DNA of 64,000 nucleotides from Deltaproteobacteria bacterium (GTDB lineage Bacteria; Myxococcota_A; Polyangia; Polyangiales; Ga0077539), in NCBI GenBank assembly GCA_030694465.1, contig JAUXYJ010000054.1, forward strand, positions 124,001-188,000. The letters run 5' to 3'. This document shows, in pieces, positions 36,176 to 44,827 of the stretch. The notes below the pieces were generated by a model. That model saw nothing but the letters and a program-made list of their open reading frames with translations, had not been told where the DNA came from and did no database searches. Numbering within the stretch: the first letter of the stretch is position 1; every line of letters starts with the position of its first letter. A program made the position numbers and the translations under genes.

Positions 36176-37021
36176 GTGCATTTGGTGACCAAGCCCCGAC
36201 GACCGATTTTACGCGCCAAGACCCCGCACGAGGCGCACACGAGCCACGCGAGAGCACCCGACCCAGTGCTGGATTTTCGCTCGTGGATCGTGTTCGAGGA
36301 CGATGTACTGGTCTGTGTCGACAAGCCCGCAGGGGTTCTGTCACAGGGAGGCGAGGGCGGCGAGGGCGTCAATCTTGTCGACCTCGCTCGGGCATACCTC
36401 TCGGTCCCCGCGGGCGTCGGAGTGCTCCATCGCCTCGATCGCAACGTGTCTGGGCTTGTCCTTTTGGCCAAGCAGCCACGGGCTGCCTCGCGATTGAGCA
36501 GAGATTTTGCAGAGGCTCGCGTCGATCGTCGCTACGAAGCGGTCGCGCGCTGTCGCCCCAACGAAGCGCGATGGGCGCTCGACCAGGTCCATGTCCTCGA
36601 TGCGTGGTTGGCCAAAGACGAGCGCACCAATCAAGTGACCGCGCGCACGCACGACGAGGTCGCGCTCATGAGCGTGCTCCAGCGCGGTGCCTTCCGCCCC
36701 GCAAAGACAGAGGTCCGAGTGCTTGAGTACCTGAGCCCGCCCATCGGGCTGTGTGCGCGCTGTGATCTTCGCCCAATCACCGGAAGATCACACCAACTTC
36801 GCGTTCACATGGCGCACCGTGGGTGGCCGCTCCTCGGCGATCCCAAATATGGCGTGCCCGCCAAGGACACTTATCGACCGCTCCTCCACGCCACGATGCT
36901 GCAATTTGCGCATCCGATGAACGGCAAATTGCTCACGATCTCGAGCGCCGTGCCCTGGTCGCGCGAGACGTTGTCTTCGCTCGCTGCGGAGCCAAGAGCG
37001 AGTAGAGTGCGCGCGCGATGA
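36176..37021 (+). CDS. RluA-family RNA pseudouridine synthase
   Basis: A 281-residue pseudouridine synthase of the RluA/RluD family, converting uridines in rRNA or tRNA. The catalytic Asp lies in 'VLHRLDRNVSGLVLLAK' (the HRLD motif), and 'PITGRSHQLRVHMAHRGWPL' followed by 'LGDPKYG' is the typical second block. There is no S4 domain, so it is closer to RluA or TruC than RluD. The N-terminus before 'WIVFEDDVLVCVDKPAGV' is short and the start is uncertain (GTG 36176 or GTG 36185). Its stop overlaps the next gene's start in ATGA (37018-37021), coupling it to a lipoprotein of unknown role. Confidence 0.88.
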   Translation: MHLVTKPRRPILRAKTPHEAHTSHARAPDPVLDFRSWIVFEDDVLVCVDKPAGVLSQGGEGGEGVNLVDLARAYLSVPAGVGVLHRLDRNVSGLVLLAKQPRAASRLSRDFAEARVDRRYEAVARCRPNEARWALDQVHVLDAWLAKDERTNQVTARTHDEVALMSVLQRGAFRPAKTEVRVLEYLSPPIGLCARCDLRPITGRSHQLRVHMAHRGWPLLGDPKYGVPAKDTYRPLLHATMLQFAHPMNGKLLTISSAVPWSRETLSSLAAEPRASRVRAR

Positions 37022-38019
37022 AGCTCTTTGCCGTAGCAATTGCCCTGTTGTCCGTAGCTGCCTGCACCACAGGGGCGAGCACCGCGGGCCGAACAAACCG
37101 CGATACAATCACACAAAACAGTGCATTTAGCCCGAGGGATGTTCACGGCGATCCCGCAACACTGTTGCCCGTTCAGCCCAACGCGTGGACGATGGTCGAG
37201 TGCGCTCAAGCGCGGACCTCGCCCCACTGGCCTCGCATAACCGCAGCGATCGCAACAAGCCCCAACCGCGCACAGCTCGACCAGATCATCGCGTCACTGG
37301 GGTTCGATCCGCTCGCGCAGAGCACTCGCATGGCGGTCGCTTCGTATGGCGACGTCTCGACCCAAGAGTCCAGCGGCTCTGCGGTCTTGGTCGCCCAAGG
37401 GGGCTTCGATCGTGCCCGCGTTTTGGCGTCGATGGCCGAGCACGGAGGCGTGCTGCGAGACGAGCGCATCGGCGCGTTTACAGTGCAATCGAACAGCCAA
37501 TCTGCAGTGATCTTTGCTGCGCAAGACGTGGTCTTGCTCTTTGATCCCGGGCTCGCGGTCCGCGTGGTGCGGCAGCTCAGCGGCGAAGAGCCCAGCGACG
37601 TAACACGCGATCCACAGTTCGCAGCGCTCTGGTCTCAGCCCGGGATGACAGCCCCGTCTGTCGCTCGATTTGCAGCCAACGCGAGCTCCGTCCGCAGGAG
37701 AATCAGCGAGCTGTCCCCGCAAGCGTCACGGCTTGAGCGCGCGGTGGGGCTTGTGCGTGGGCTTGAGTCCCTCGAGATCCGCGTGCTCGGCGCAGCAGAT
37801 TCGGCCGCAGGAGCCGCCGCCATCGCGACCGAACTAGAGGCCACTCGTCGAGACTACGCCGGGCGCTTTTTGCTCCGTCTGCTTGGCTTCGGGCGCCTAC
37901 TTCAGCAAGGGATCACGGTGGTGAGCGAAGAGCATCTCGTCCGGCTGACTGCCAACGCGACCTCGTCCGAGGTGCAGAGTATTTTCGGCGCGGCGCAAGC
38001 CGGTCAGCTGATGCGATGA
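37018..38019 (+). CDS. Putative lipoprotein, function unknown
   Basis: A 333-residue envelope protein with a clear lipoprotein signal (hydrophobic 'LFAVAIALLSVAAC', lipobox SVAAC, Cys16). The mature part alternates hydrophobic strands and helices, with segments such as 'GSAVLVAQGGFDRARVLASM' and 'QDVVLLFDPGLAVRVVRQL'. I do not recognise the family; the pattern of a short helical and beta module repeated twice is faintly like other myxobacterial lipoproteins of unknown role. It is translationally coupled to the upstream pseudouridine synthase and lies 64 bases before aroA on the same strand. Confidence 0.72.
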   Translation: MKLFAVAIALLSVAACTTGASTAGRTNRDTITQNSAFSPRDVHGDPATLLPVQPNAWTMVECAQARTSPHWPRITAAIATSPNRAQLDQIIASLGFDPLAQSTRMAVASYGDVSTQESSGSAVLVAQGGFDRARVLASMAEHGGVLRDERIGAFTVQSNSQSAVIFAAQDVVLLFDPGLAVRVVRQLSGEEPSDVTRDPQFAALWSQPGMTAPSVARFAANASSVRRRISELSPQASRLERAVGLVRGLESLEIRVLGAADSAAGAAAIATELEATRRDYAGRFLLRLLGFGRLLQQGITVVSEEHLVRLTANATSSEVQSIFGAAQAGQLMR

Positions 38020-38083
38020 TCGAATCAAGCAGCAAAATCACTACGTAGAACTACTCTCTCCCACCGCGCATGGCGAAGCACCA

Positions 38084-39448
38084 ATGACCACCAAGCAATG
38101 GACCGTTCACCCGGCGACGTCGCCGCTTCGAGGCGTGATTGAGGTCCCAGGAGACAAGTCCATCGGCCACCGCGCGTTGATCTTCGCCGCGATCGCTGAC
38201 GGCACCTCGACCCTCACGGGCTTGTCTCAGGGCGAAGACAACCGAGCGACGCGCAACGCGCTTGAGGCCATGGGCGTACCCATCGAGGAGCTCAGCCCGA
38301 CCTCCCTTCGCGTCCACGGCGTAGGGCTCGACGGCCTCAGCGCACCGAGCGCGCCCCTGGACTGCGGCAACTCCGGGACCACCATGCGCTTGCTCGCGGG
38401 TCTGCTAGTCGGCCAGCGATTCGACAGTGTTTTGTGCGGTGACACTTCTCTTTCATCCCGGCCTATGGCGCGGGTGTGCAAGCCCCTTCGTGCACGAGGC
38501 GGACGTATCGACGGAGTCTTCGACGCCGCACGCAACGACGAGGTCGCGCCCCTGACCATCCGTGCGCGAACCCAAGACCTCGGGCTCTCAGAGCTTGAGT
38601 ACGCCAGCCCGGTCGCGAGCGCGCAGCTCAAGAGCGCGGTCTTGTTGTCAGGGCTCTATGCCAGCGGCTCAACCCTCGTGACTGAGCCGATGATGTCACG
38701 GGATCACACCGAGCGAATGCTCCACGCGATGGGAGTGCCTCTGCAGACCCTCGGACCGAGCGTGTTTTTAGATCCCCAAGGCGAAGACTGGGACGGTCGC
38801 CTGCGCGCGATTGATCAGGATATTCCCTCGGATCCATCGAGCGCGCTCTTCGCGATCGCGGCGGCGGCGGTCGTCGAAGGCTCGCGCATTGCGGTGCGTC
38901 GCGTCTGCATCAATCCCACCCGAACGGGCGCTCTCGAGGTCCTCAGAGACATGGGCTTCAGTGTGTTTCACTCCCCCAAGGGCGACAGCGGAGGCGAGCC
39001 CGTCGCGGATCTCGTGGTTAACTCCAAGAGTGGGCGCTTGCGCTCGGGCGCTCGCGTCGGCGGAGAGCTCGCGGTGCGCGCCATCGACGAGATCCCAGCG
39101 CTCGTGGCGATCGCATCGACCGTGCCTTTTCGCTCAGAATTTCGCGATGTCCGAGAGCTCCGGGTCAAAGAGTCCGACCGAATCGCCGCGATGGTCGCTG
39201 TGCTCAAGGCGTTTGGATGCGACGTCGAAGAGCACCCAGATGGGCTCAGCTTTACTGGACAATCCCTGGTCGGTGCGCACATCGACTCGCGCGGCGATCA
39301 TCGCGTGGCCATGAGCGCGGTCGTGATGGCTTTGGTCGCCAAGGGGCCCACCGTGATCAACGACGTGGGATGCGTAGACACGAGCTTTCCGGGATTCGCT
39401 GAGACGCTCCGACAGCTGGGTGTTTCGATCGAAGAGAGTGTTCGATGA
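38084..39448 (+). CDS. aroA: 5-enolpyruvylshikimate-3-phosphate synthase
   Basis: Sixth step of the shikimate pathway: shikimate-3-phosphate plus PEP gives EPSP. The 454-residue product has the PEP/S3P site blocks: 'VPGDKSIGHRALIFAAIADG' near the N-terminus, 'LDCGNSGTTMRLLAGLL', 'SSRPMARVCKPLRARGG', 'RVKESDRIAAM' and 'DHRVAMSAVVMALVAKG'. The N-terminal motif with Ser-Ile-Gly-His and the NSGTTMR block resemble the class II type found in many non-enteric bacteria. It overlaps cmk by 4 bases (ATGA) and starts the conserved aroA-cmk-rpsA block. Confidence 0.96.
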   Translation: MTTKQWTVHPATSPLRGVIEVPGDKSIGHRALIFAAIADGTSTLTGLSQGEDNRATRNALEAMGVPIEELSPTSLRVHGVGLDGLSAPSAPLDCGNSGTTMRLLAGLLVGQRFDSVLCGDTSLSSRPMARVCKPLRARGGRIDGVFDAARNDEVAPLTIRARTQDLGLSELEYASPVASAQLKSAVLLSGLYASGSTLVTEPMMSRDHTERMLHAMGVPLQTLGPSVFLDPQGEDWDGRLRAIDQDIPSDPSSALFAIAAAAVVEGSRIAVRRVCINPTRTGALEVLRDMGFSVFHSPKGDSGGEPVADLVVNSKSGRLRSGARVGGELAVRAIDEIPALVAIASTVPFRSEFRDVRELRVKESDRIAAMVAVLKAFGCDVEEHPDGLSFTGQSLVGAHIDSRGDHRVAMSAVVMALVAKGPTVINDVGCVDTSFPGFAETLRQLGVSIEESVR

Positions 39449-40152
39449 GCAAAAATACGGTTCGTTCTCATCCTGTGATCGCCCTCGATGGCCCCGCCGG
39501 TGCGGGCAAGAGCACTGTCGCGATGCGAGTCGCGCAAGCTCTAGGCTACGTACTCGTGGACACCGGAGCGCTCTACCGCGCAGTCGGCGTGCTCGCACAG
39601 AGGCGCCGTGTGCGCACTGACGACGTGGCTAGGGTCGAGCAAATCACCATGCAAGCGGTCGAGTCCCACGCGCTCAAGATGGTCGCTCGCGCGGGCGCCA
39701 CGCCCATCGTTTGGATCGATGGCGAACCACAAACGGACGCGCTGCGCACACCCGAGGCGTCTCATGCGGCGAGTATTGTCAGCGGATATCCAGGGGTTCG
39801 CGCTGCGCTCCTCGCGCTGCAGCGCTCGTTTGGGAGCGACGGCGGGGTCGTACTCGAGGGCCGAGACATTGGGACGGTGGTGTTTCCCGACGCCGAGATC
39901 AAGTTCTTTATCACCGCGAGCGACACGGAGCGAGCACACCGAAGACACCAAGAACTCCTGCAAAAAGACCCGAGTTCGCAGCTCTCGCAGGTCCTCGCCG
40001 CAGTCCGCGAGCGTGACTCTCGCGACGCGTCCCGGGACATCGCCCCCATGAAGCCCGCCGAGGACGCTGTGGTGCTGGACACCAGCGCGATGAGCGTCGA
40101 AGAGGTCGTCGCCGTGGTCGTTCAGGCCGCGATCGGTGCTCAGACGGTCTAG
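39445..40152 (+). CDS. cmk: Cytidylate kinase
   Basis: CMP/dCMP kinase, 235 aa. The P-loop is 'LDGPAGAGKSTVAMRVAQAL', the CMP-binding region contains 'DTGALYRAVG', and the later 'GRDIGTVVFPDAEIKFFITA' plus 'RRHQELLQKD' lid segment are typical. The ATG lies in an ATGA overlap with aroA, so translation is coupled. It is followed by a 314-base gap with a separate promoter for rpsA, a gene order seen across many bacteria. A small inverted repeat (AGCGAC-CGAA-GTCGCT, 40164-40179) sits just after the stop but lacks a T run. Confidence 0.95.
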   Translation: MSKNTVRSHPVIALDGPAGAGKSTVAMRVAQALGYVLVDTGALYRAVGVLAQRRRVRTDDVARVEQITMQAVESHALKMVARAGATPIVWIDGEPQTDALRTPEASHAASIVSGYPGVRAALLALQRSFGSDGGVVLEGRDIGTVVFPDAEIKFFITASDTERAHRRHQELLQKDPSSQLSQVLAAVRERDSRDASRDIAPMKPAEDAVVLDTSAMSVEEVVAVVVQAAIGAQTV

Positions 40153-40466
40153 CGGGCCCATAAAGCGACCGAAGTCGCTCGGAGTTTGCGGCGATTTCGC
40201 ATCGATTTGCGTCAATTGTAGCGCTCAGGTGCTTTGACACTCGCCGCACGATCTTCTACAAGGCGGGTCCGCTTCTGTCCGGAGGGCGTGGCCACATGCA
40301 GCGTGGCGCTCGAGCCTCGCGACGGTGCAACAACTCCGCAAGAATGGTCCTGCGAGAGACTGCCGTCGCGTTGTAGCCCCCAAACTCGACCCCTTCATAG
40401 ACTACGGCCCTGGCCACGCAAATCCGGCGAAGACGAAATTAGGAAAGTAGGTCTCTGACAATCATT
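40153..40466 (+). other. Intergenic region and long rpsA leader
   Basis: A 314-base stretch without a convincing gene. It holds a hairpin just after cmk (40164-40179) and a strong sigma70-type promoter (40234-40262). A predicted untranslated leader of nearly 200 bases then runs to the rpsA ATG. The sequence just before that ATG has no good Shine-Dalgarno, as is usual for S1 genes that are autoregulated at translation. Confidence 0.5.
40234..40262 (+). promoter_or_regulatory. sigma70-type promoter of rpsA
   Basis: A perfect TTGACA (40234-40239), a 17-base spacer and TACAAG (40257-40262). Predicted transcription start near 40270 gives a leader of about 197 bases before rpsA. Confidence 0.7.
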
Positions 40467-42287
40467 ATGCCCAACGAAACCCCCACCGCCGCATCCGGTT
40501 CGCTTTCATTCAAGGATCTCTACGAGCAGAGTCTTGCTCAGCAGGATTCAATTAAAGAAGGCGAGATCGTCAACGGCACCGTCCTCCGCGTAACAAAAGA
40601 CAACGTCGTCGTCGACATCGGCTTCAAGAGCGAGGGAGTGATCCCCCTCTCGCAGTTCATCGGCGCCGTCGGTGAGATCACCGTCAAGGCCGGCGACAAG
40701 GTCGACGTGCTGGTCGAGTCCCGCGAGGACGAAAATGGCCTGGTTCTCTTGTCCAAAGAGAAGGCCGACAAGATGAAGGTGTGGGACGAAATCTCCGCCG
40801 CTTGTGATCGCGAAGAAGTGATCGAAGGCACGATTTCGCAGCGCGTAAAAGGTGGCCTCTCGGTCACGATCAAGGGCGGCGTCAAGGCATTCTTGCCTGG
40901 CTCGCAAGTGGACCTCCGGCCCATCCGGAACCTCGATAAGCTGATCGGTCAGAGCTACACGTTCAAAGTTATAAAGTTTAATAAGAAGCGCGGAAACATC
41001 GTCCTCTCGCGCCGCGTTTTGCTTGAGCGCGAGCGCGAAGAGATGAAGTCCGTCACGCTCAAGAACCTCTCTGAGGGCATGATCGTCAAGGGCACCATTA
41101 AGAACATCACCGAGTACGGTGCGTTCGTGGACCTCGGCGGCATCGATGGATTGCTGCACATCACCGACATGACCTATGGCCGTCTCAACCACCCGGAAGA
41201 GATGTTCAAAATGGGCGACGAAGTGCAGGTCAAGGTACTCAAGTACAATCCTGACACCGAGCGCGTCTCGTTGGGTCTCAAGCAGACCCAAGAAGACCCC
41301 TGGACCACCGCGCAGAACACCTACGCCAAGGGCGTCAAGGTCAAGGGCAAGGTTGTCTCGATCCCGAACCAGAACTACGGCGCGTTCGTCGAGCTCGAGC
41401 CCGGCGTCGAAGGCCTCGTTCACATCTCGGAGCTCTCGTGGAGCAAGCGGGTCAAACACCCGCGTGACCTGCTCAAAGAGGGCGACGAGGTTGAGTGTGT
41501 TGTGATCGAAGTTGACGCCGCAAATCGTCGGATTTCGCTCTCGATCAAAGACCTCGAGCCCAAGCCCTGGGTGCTGTTCGTCAACGAGTTCAACCCCGGA
41601 GACAAAATCTCCGGCAAGGTCCGCTCGATCACGGATTACGGCATCTTCATTGGCATCCGCGACGGCGTGGACGGCATGGTCCACAAGTCGGACCTGTCTT
41701 GGACCCTCAAGGTCAACAATCCTTCGGACCTGTACCGAAAGAACGACGACGTCGAGGCGATCATCCTCTCGATCAACCACGACGAAGAGAAGGTCTCGCT
41801 CGGGATCAAGCAGCTCCACGATGACCCGTGGAATCGCATCCCCAACGACTACCCCCCGGGCAAAGAAGTCAACGGCAAGTTTCTCTCGCTCTTCGAGGGT
41901 GGCGTGTTTGTGCAGCTTGATCCCGGTGTTGACGCGCTCATCCCGTCGCACGAGCTCTCACCCGAGCTGCTCGAAGGCAAAAAGCACAAGCGTGGCGACG
42001 CCGTCGTCGCACATGTCGCGAACCTCGACCTCGCAGACCGCCGCATCCTGCTCACGCAGCGTGCCGGAGCTGTCAGCGCCCCCCGCCCTGTCGCGAGCGA
42101 GCCGGCACCCGCGCCAGCTTCGACCGACGGCGCCGCGTCGACTGGCACCCCCAAGGTGCGCCACAGCGCTGCTCCTGTCGCCACCCCCACCGCCTCCAAG
42201 CGCGCCGGGACCCTCGGCGACCTGATCAAAGAGAAGCTCGGCGACCAGCTCGCTGACGTCGTGAAGACCGAAAAAGAGAGCAAGTAG
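40467..42287 (+). CDS. rpsA: 30S ribosomal protein S1
   Basis: RNA-binding ribosomal protein that recruits mRNA to the 30S subunit; 606 aa. Six S1/OB-fold repeats can be counted, at about residues 30-98, 115-182, 200-272, 286-360, 372-446 and 459-526; examples are '[18 protein letters not shown]' (third) and '[20 protein letters not shown]' (fifth). After the last repeat a Pro/Ala/Thr-rich, low-complexity linker leads to a charged C-terminal helix '[20 protein letters not shown]', an extension common in delta-proteobacterial and myxobacterial S1. It has its own promoter and a long leader with weak Shine-Dalgarno, pointing to autogenous control. Confidence 0.96.
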   Translation: MPNETPTAASGSLSFKDLYEQSLAQQDSIKEGEIVNGTVLRVTKDNVVVDIGFKSEGVIPLSQFIGAVGEITVKAGDKVDVLVESREDENGLVLLSKEKADKMKVWDEISAACDREEVIEGTISQRVKGGLSVTIKGGVKAFLPGSQVDLRPIRNLDKLIGQSYTFKVIKFNKKRGNIVLSRRVLLEREREEMKSVTLKNLSEGMIVKGTIKNITEYGAFVDLGGIDGLLHITDMTYGRLNHPEEMFKMGDEVQVKVLKYNPDTERVSLGLKQTQEDPWTTAQNTYAKGVKVKGKVVSIPNQNYGAFVELEPGVEGLVHISELSWSKRVKHPRDLLKEGDEVECVVIEVDAANRRISLSIKDLEPKPWVLFVNEFNPGDKISGKVRSITDYGIFIGIRDGVDGMVHKSDLSWTLKVNNPSDLYRKNDDVEAIILSINHDEEKVSLGIKQLHDDPWNRIPNDYPPGKEVNGKFLSLFEGGVFVQLDPGVDALIPSHELSPELLEGKKHKRGDAVVAHVANLDLADRRILLTQRAGAVSAPRPVASEPAPAPASTDGAASTGTPKVRHSAAPVATPTASKRAGTLGDLIKEKLGDQLADVVKTEKESK

Positions 42288-42464
42288 TCTCTCGTCCGCG
42301 GTGACGAAGGTCAGGACGCCGCGCGCTTTACCGAGCGCCGAGCCACCCGACCGCTCCCGCGAGCCGCCAGGTCACTCGAACCGCTCCTCGACACACATCG
42401 TGCGTCGAGCGCGCTTAGATCCCTTGGCAGTCGCCCGTTGTGCTGTAGAAATGCACCCCCACGG

Positions 42465-43754
42465 ATGACATCACCGGACGACAATCTCAACGCCACGCTC
42501 TCACCCGCGCGTCGCCTTACGTTTACCGCAGTGTGGTGGGCTCTACTCATCGCGGGCCTCATCGCGTTTCGCGGGGTGCTCGTCCCGTTCGTCATGGCTG
42601 TGGTCATCGCGTACGTCTTGAGTCCCGTCGCCGCGGCGTTTTGCCGCGTAAAAATCGCGGGGCGCGCACCGCAGCGGTGGATCGTCGTGCTCTCGCTCTA
42701 CCTCACGATTCTCACCGTGCTCGCGGTCACGATCACCGTCGCGATCCCCGCGCTCACGCACACGGTGCGCTCGTTCGCGCGCAACGAGGTACCCCGGCTC
42801 CGAACGCAGTATCACACGCAAATCGCCCCGCGAATTCGCTCGCTCACAGAGCAGCTCGGGGTGAGGCGCGAGCCCACCGCGACCACCCCGCCCGGCGGAG
42901 ATCATCTGCGCATCGAGCCAAGCGAAGGCGGAAGTTACCGTGTCATTCTCCCCGCCAACGGCATCACGATGGATCGTGTGGACGAGGACAGCTACAGGCT
43001 TCGCTCGACAGATTTAACCCAACGTACCAACACCGCGGCGCCTATCGCCGACCGCGTTCAAGAGTACATCGCCGAGCACTCAAGCGACCTCGTTCGATAC
43101 GGCGGAGGCATCGTTGGAGGGGTTGTTGGAGGCGTATTTCGCTTCTTCATTACGTTGATGCTCAGCGCGTACATTTTGCTCACAGAAGCCGAAATCCTAG
43201 GATTTTTGCGCTCACTGGTGCAACCACGTCGTCGCACTGCCTTCGACGAGCTGCTGACGCGTCTCGATCGTGGGCTCTCGGGAGTTGTGCGGGGACAGCT
43301 CGTGATTTGCCTAGTGAATGGGCTGCTGAGCGGTGTCGGGTTTGCCCTCGCGAAGCTGCCCTATTGGCCACTGTTGACCGCGATCGCGACGATCTTCTCG
43401 CTCATCCCGATCTTTGGTGCGTTCTTGTCTTCGATCCCCGCCGTGCTGCTCGGGCTGCGCGCGGGCGTGGGCACAAGCCTCTTTGTCCTCGTGTGGATCG
43501 CTGGAATTCATCAGCTCGAAGCCAACCTACTCAACCCCAAGATCTTGGGCGACGCCGCCAAAATTCATCCGGTCCTCGTTGTCTTCTCGCTCCTCGCCGG
43601 CGAGCACTTTTTCGGGATCATGGGGGCGCTCTTGGCCGTGCCCACCATGTCCATCGCGCAGTCGCTGTTTTTACATTGGCGCAAGTACGCATTGGGCGAG
43701 CCCGACGACGTACAACCCAACCTCGAACCCGCCACGTCTGAGCCCCCTCCATGA
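42465..43754 (+). CDS. AI-2E-family membrane permease (PerM/YdiK-like)
   Basis: A polytopic inner membrane protein of 429 aa in the AI-2E transporter family, whose members export or exchange small solutes or Na+/H+. Two N-terminal helices ('ALLIAGLIAFRGVLVPFVMA' onward), a third around 'WIVVLSLYLTILTVLAVTIT', a long periplasmic or cytoplasmic insert (about 115-210), and a C-terminal block of helices with the conserved 'PKILGDAAKIHPVLVVFSLL' and 'GIMGALLAVPTMSIAQ' segments match the family well. Substrate unknown. It shares an ATGA overlap with the DMT permease gene. Start ATG 42465 follows a clear break in coding pattern. Confidence 0.87.
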   Translation: MTSPDDNLNATLSPARRLTFTAVWWALLIAGLIAFRGVLVPFVMAVVIAYVLSPVAAAFCRVKIAGRAPQRWIVVLSLYLTILTVLAVTITVAIPALTHTVRSFARNEVPRLRTQYHTQIAPRIRSLTEQLGVRREPTATTPPGGDHLRIEPSEGGSYRVILPANGITMDRVDEDSYRLRSTDLTQRTNTAAPIADRVQEYIAEHSSDLVRYGGGIVGGVVGGVFRFFITLMLSAYILLTEAEILGFLRSLVQPRRRTAFDELLTRLDRGLSGVVRGQLVICLVNGLLSGVGFALAKLPYWPLLTAIATIFSLIPIFGAFLSSIPAVLLGLRAGVGTSLFVLVWIAGIHQLEANLLNPKILGDAAKIHPVLVVFSLLAGEHFFGIMGALLAVPTMSIAQSLFLHWRKYALGEPDDVQPNLEPATSEPPP

Positions 43755-44800
43755 CCTCGCGCCCCCTCGCGCGCGGAACCCTCCTCGCCGCGACCGCCGC
43801 GACCCTCTTCGGCGCAACCATCCCCATCGTCCAACGCGCCGGGACGCACGTCGGCCCCTTCGCGACCGCCGCGACGCTCTACCTCGGTGCAGCCCTCGCG
43901 ACGATCAGACTCCGCGTGCACCCATCCCCAACGCTGCCCCGTGCGGCCTCGCTTCGCCTGCTTGCGCTGGCCACCATTGGCGCTGTGCTCGCCCCAAGTG
44001 CACTCGCATTCGGACTGCAAAATACCAACGCATTTCACGCATCACTGCTCCAAAATCTCGAGGGCACTTTTACGCTCCTGCTCGCTTGGTTGCTCTACCG
44101 CGAACATCTCAGCAAGCGCGTGGCCCTCGCCGTATCGTTGATGCTTCTTGCGGGCTGCACCCTCGTCTATGCGGCTCCGTCCACGACCGCGCAGAGCCTC
44201 TCGCGTGGGCCTTGGATGGTCGTTCTCGCGGTCATGCTTTGGGCCGTCGATAGCACGCTCACCCGACCACTCGCGGACCTGGACACTGTGCTGGTTGTGC
44301 GCCGCAAGGCGCTCTTGGGAGTGGCCCTTGCGGGGCTTGTCGCACTGACGCGACAAGAGCCCCTACCGACCCCCTCGGCGGCCCTTGTGCTCTTGCTCTG
44401 CGGCGCGCTTGGCTACGGCGTCTCACTGCGACTTTACCTCCTCGCGCAACGGCTGATGGGCGCCGGTCGCACAGGGGCAGTTTTCTCACTCGCTCCCTTT
44501 GTGGGCGCGTTGGTGGCGTTTGTGCTGCACCCGTCCGTGCCCTCACGGCTCACGCTCGTGGGAGCAGCCCTCGCGATCGTGGCGTTGTGGCTACACAGCA
44601 CGGAGTCGCACGCCCATGAGCACTCTCATCTCGTGCTTGCCCACGAGCACGCGCATCGGCATGACGACGGCCACCACACGCACTCCCACGAGGGTCTCGC
44701 GAGCGGTCATGCCGAGCACTCTCACTGGCACGAACACTCAGCGCTGTCGCACGAGCACGAGCACGGCGACGACCTTCACCATCAGCATCCCCATCCATGA
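43751..44800 (+). CDS. DMT/EamA-family permease with His-rich C-terminal tail
   Basis: A drug/metabolite-transporter superfamily protein of 349 aa. About ten hydrophobic helices form two EamA repeats (first from 'GTLLAATAATLFGATIPIVQ', second from 'GPWMVVLAVMLWAVDSTLTR'). After the last helix ('LVGAALAIVALWLH') comes a soluble tail of about 68 residues with roughly 25 His, arranged mainly as HxH, HEH and HAH. Such tails bind Zn, Ni, Co or Cu in metal transporters but are rare in EamA proteins, so metal transport or metal-gated transport is a reasonable guess. Coupled by a 4-base overlap to the AI-2E-type permease. Confidence 0.85.
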   Translation: MTSRPLARGTLLAATAATLFGATIPIVQRAGTHVGPFATAATLYLGAALATIRLRVHPSPTLPRAASLRLLALATIGAVLAPSALAFGLQNTNAFHASLLQNLEGTFTLLLAWLLYREHLSKRVALAVSLMLLAGCTLVYAAPSTTAQSLSRGPWMVVLAVMLWAVDSTLTRPLADLDTVLVVRRKALLGVALAGLVALTRQEPLPTPSAALVLLLCGALGYGVSLRLYLLAQRLMGAGRTGAVFSLAPFVGALVAFVLHPSVPSRLTLVGAALAIVALWLHSTESHAHEHSHLVLAHEHAHRHDDGHHTHSHEGLASGHAEHSHWHEHSALSHEHEHGDDLHHQHPHP

Positions 44801-44827
44801 CCTGTGGCTGAGCCCCGCACGAGCCCC

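Noticed and set aside
40548..41951. Long minus-strand open frame (467 codons) opposite rpsA
   Set aside because: Exact antisense of six S1 repeats; the repeated acidic/His pattern mirrors the S1 codons and no family or ribosome site is seen.
42387..42409. CTCGAC/GTCGAG inverted repeat downstream of rpsA as terminator
   Set aside because: Only a 6-base perfect stem and no T run follows; could be chance in GC-rich sequence.
42533..43741. Plus-strand open frame (402 codons) inside the AI-2E-type permease
   Set aside because: Out-of-frame shadow with Arg/Pro-rich low-complexity product.
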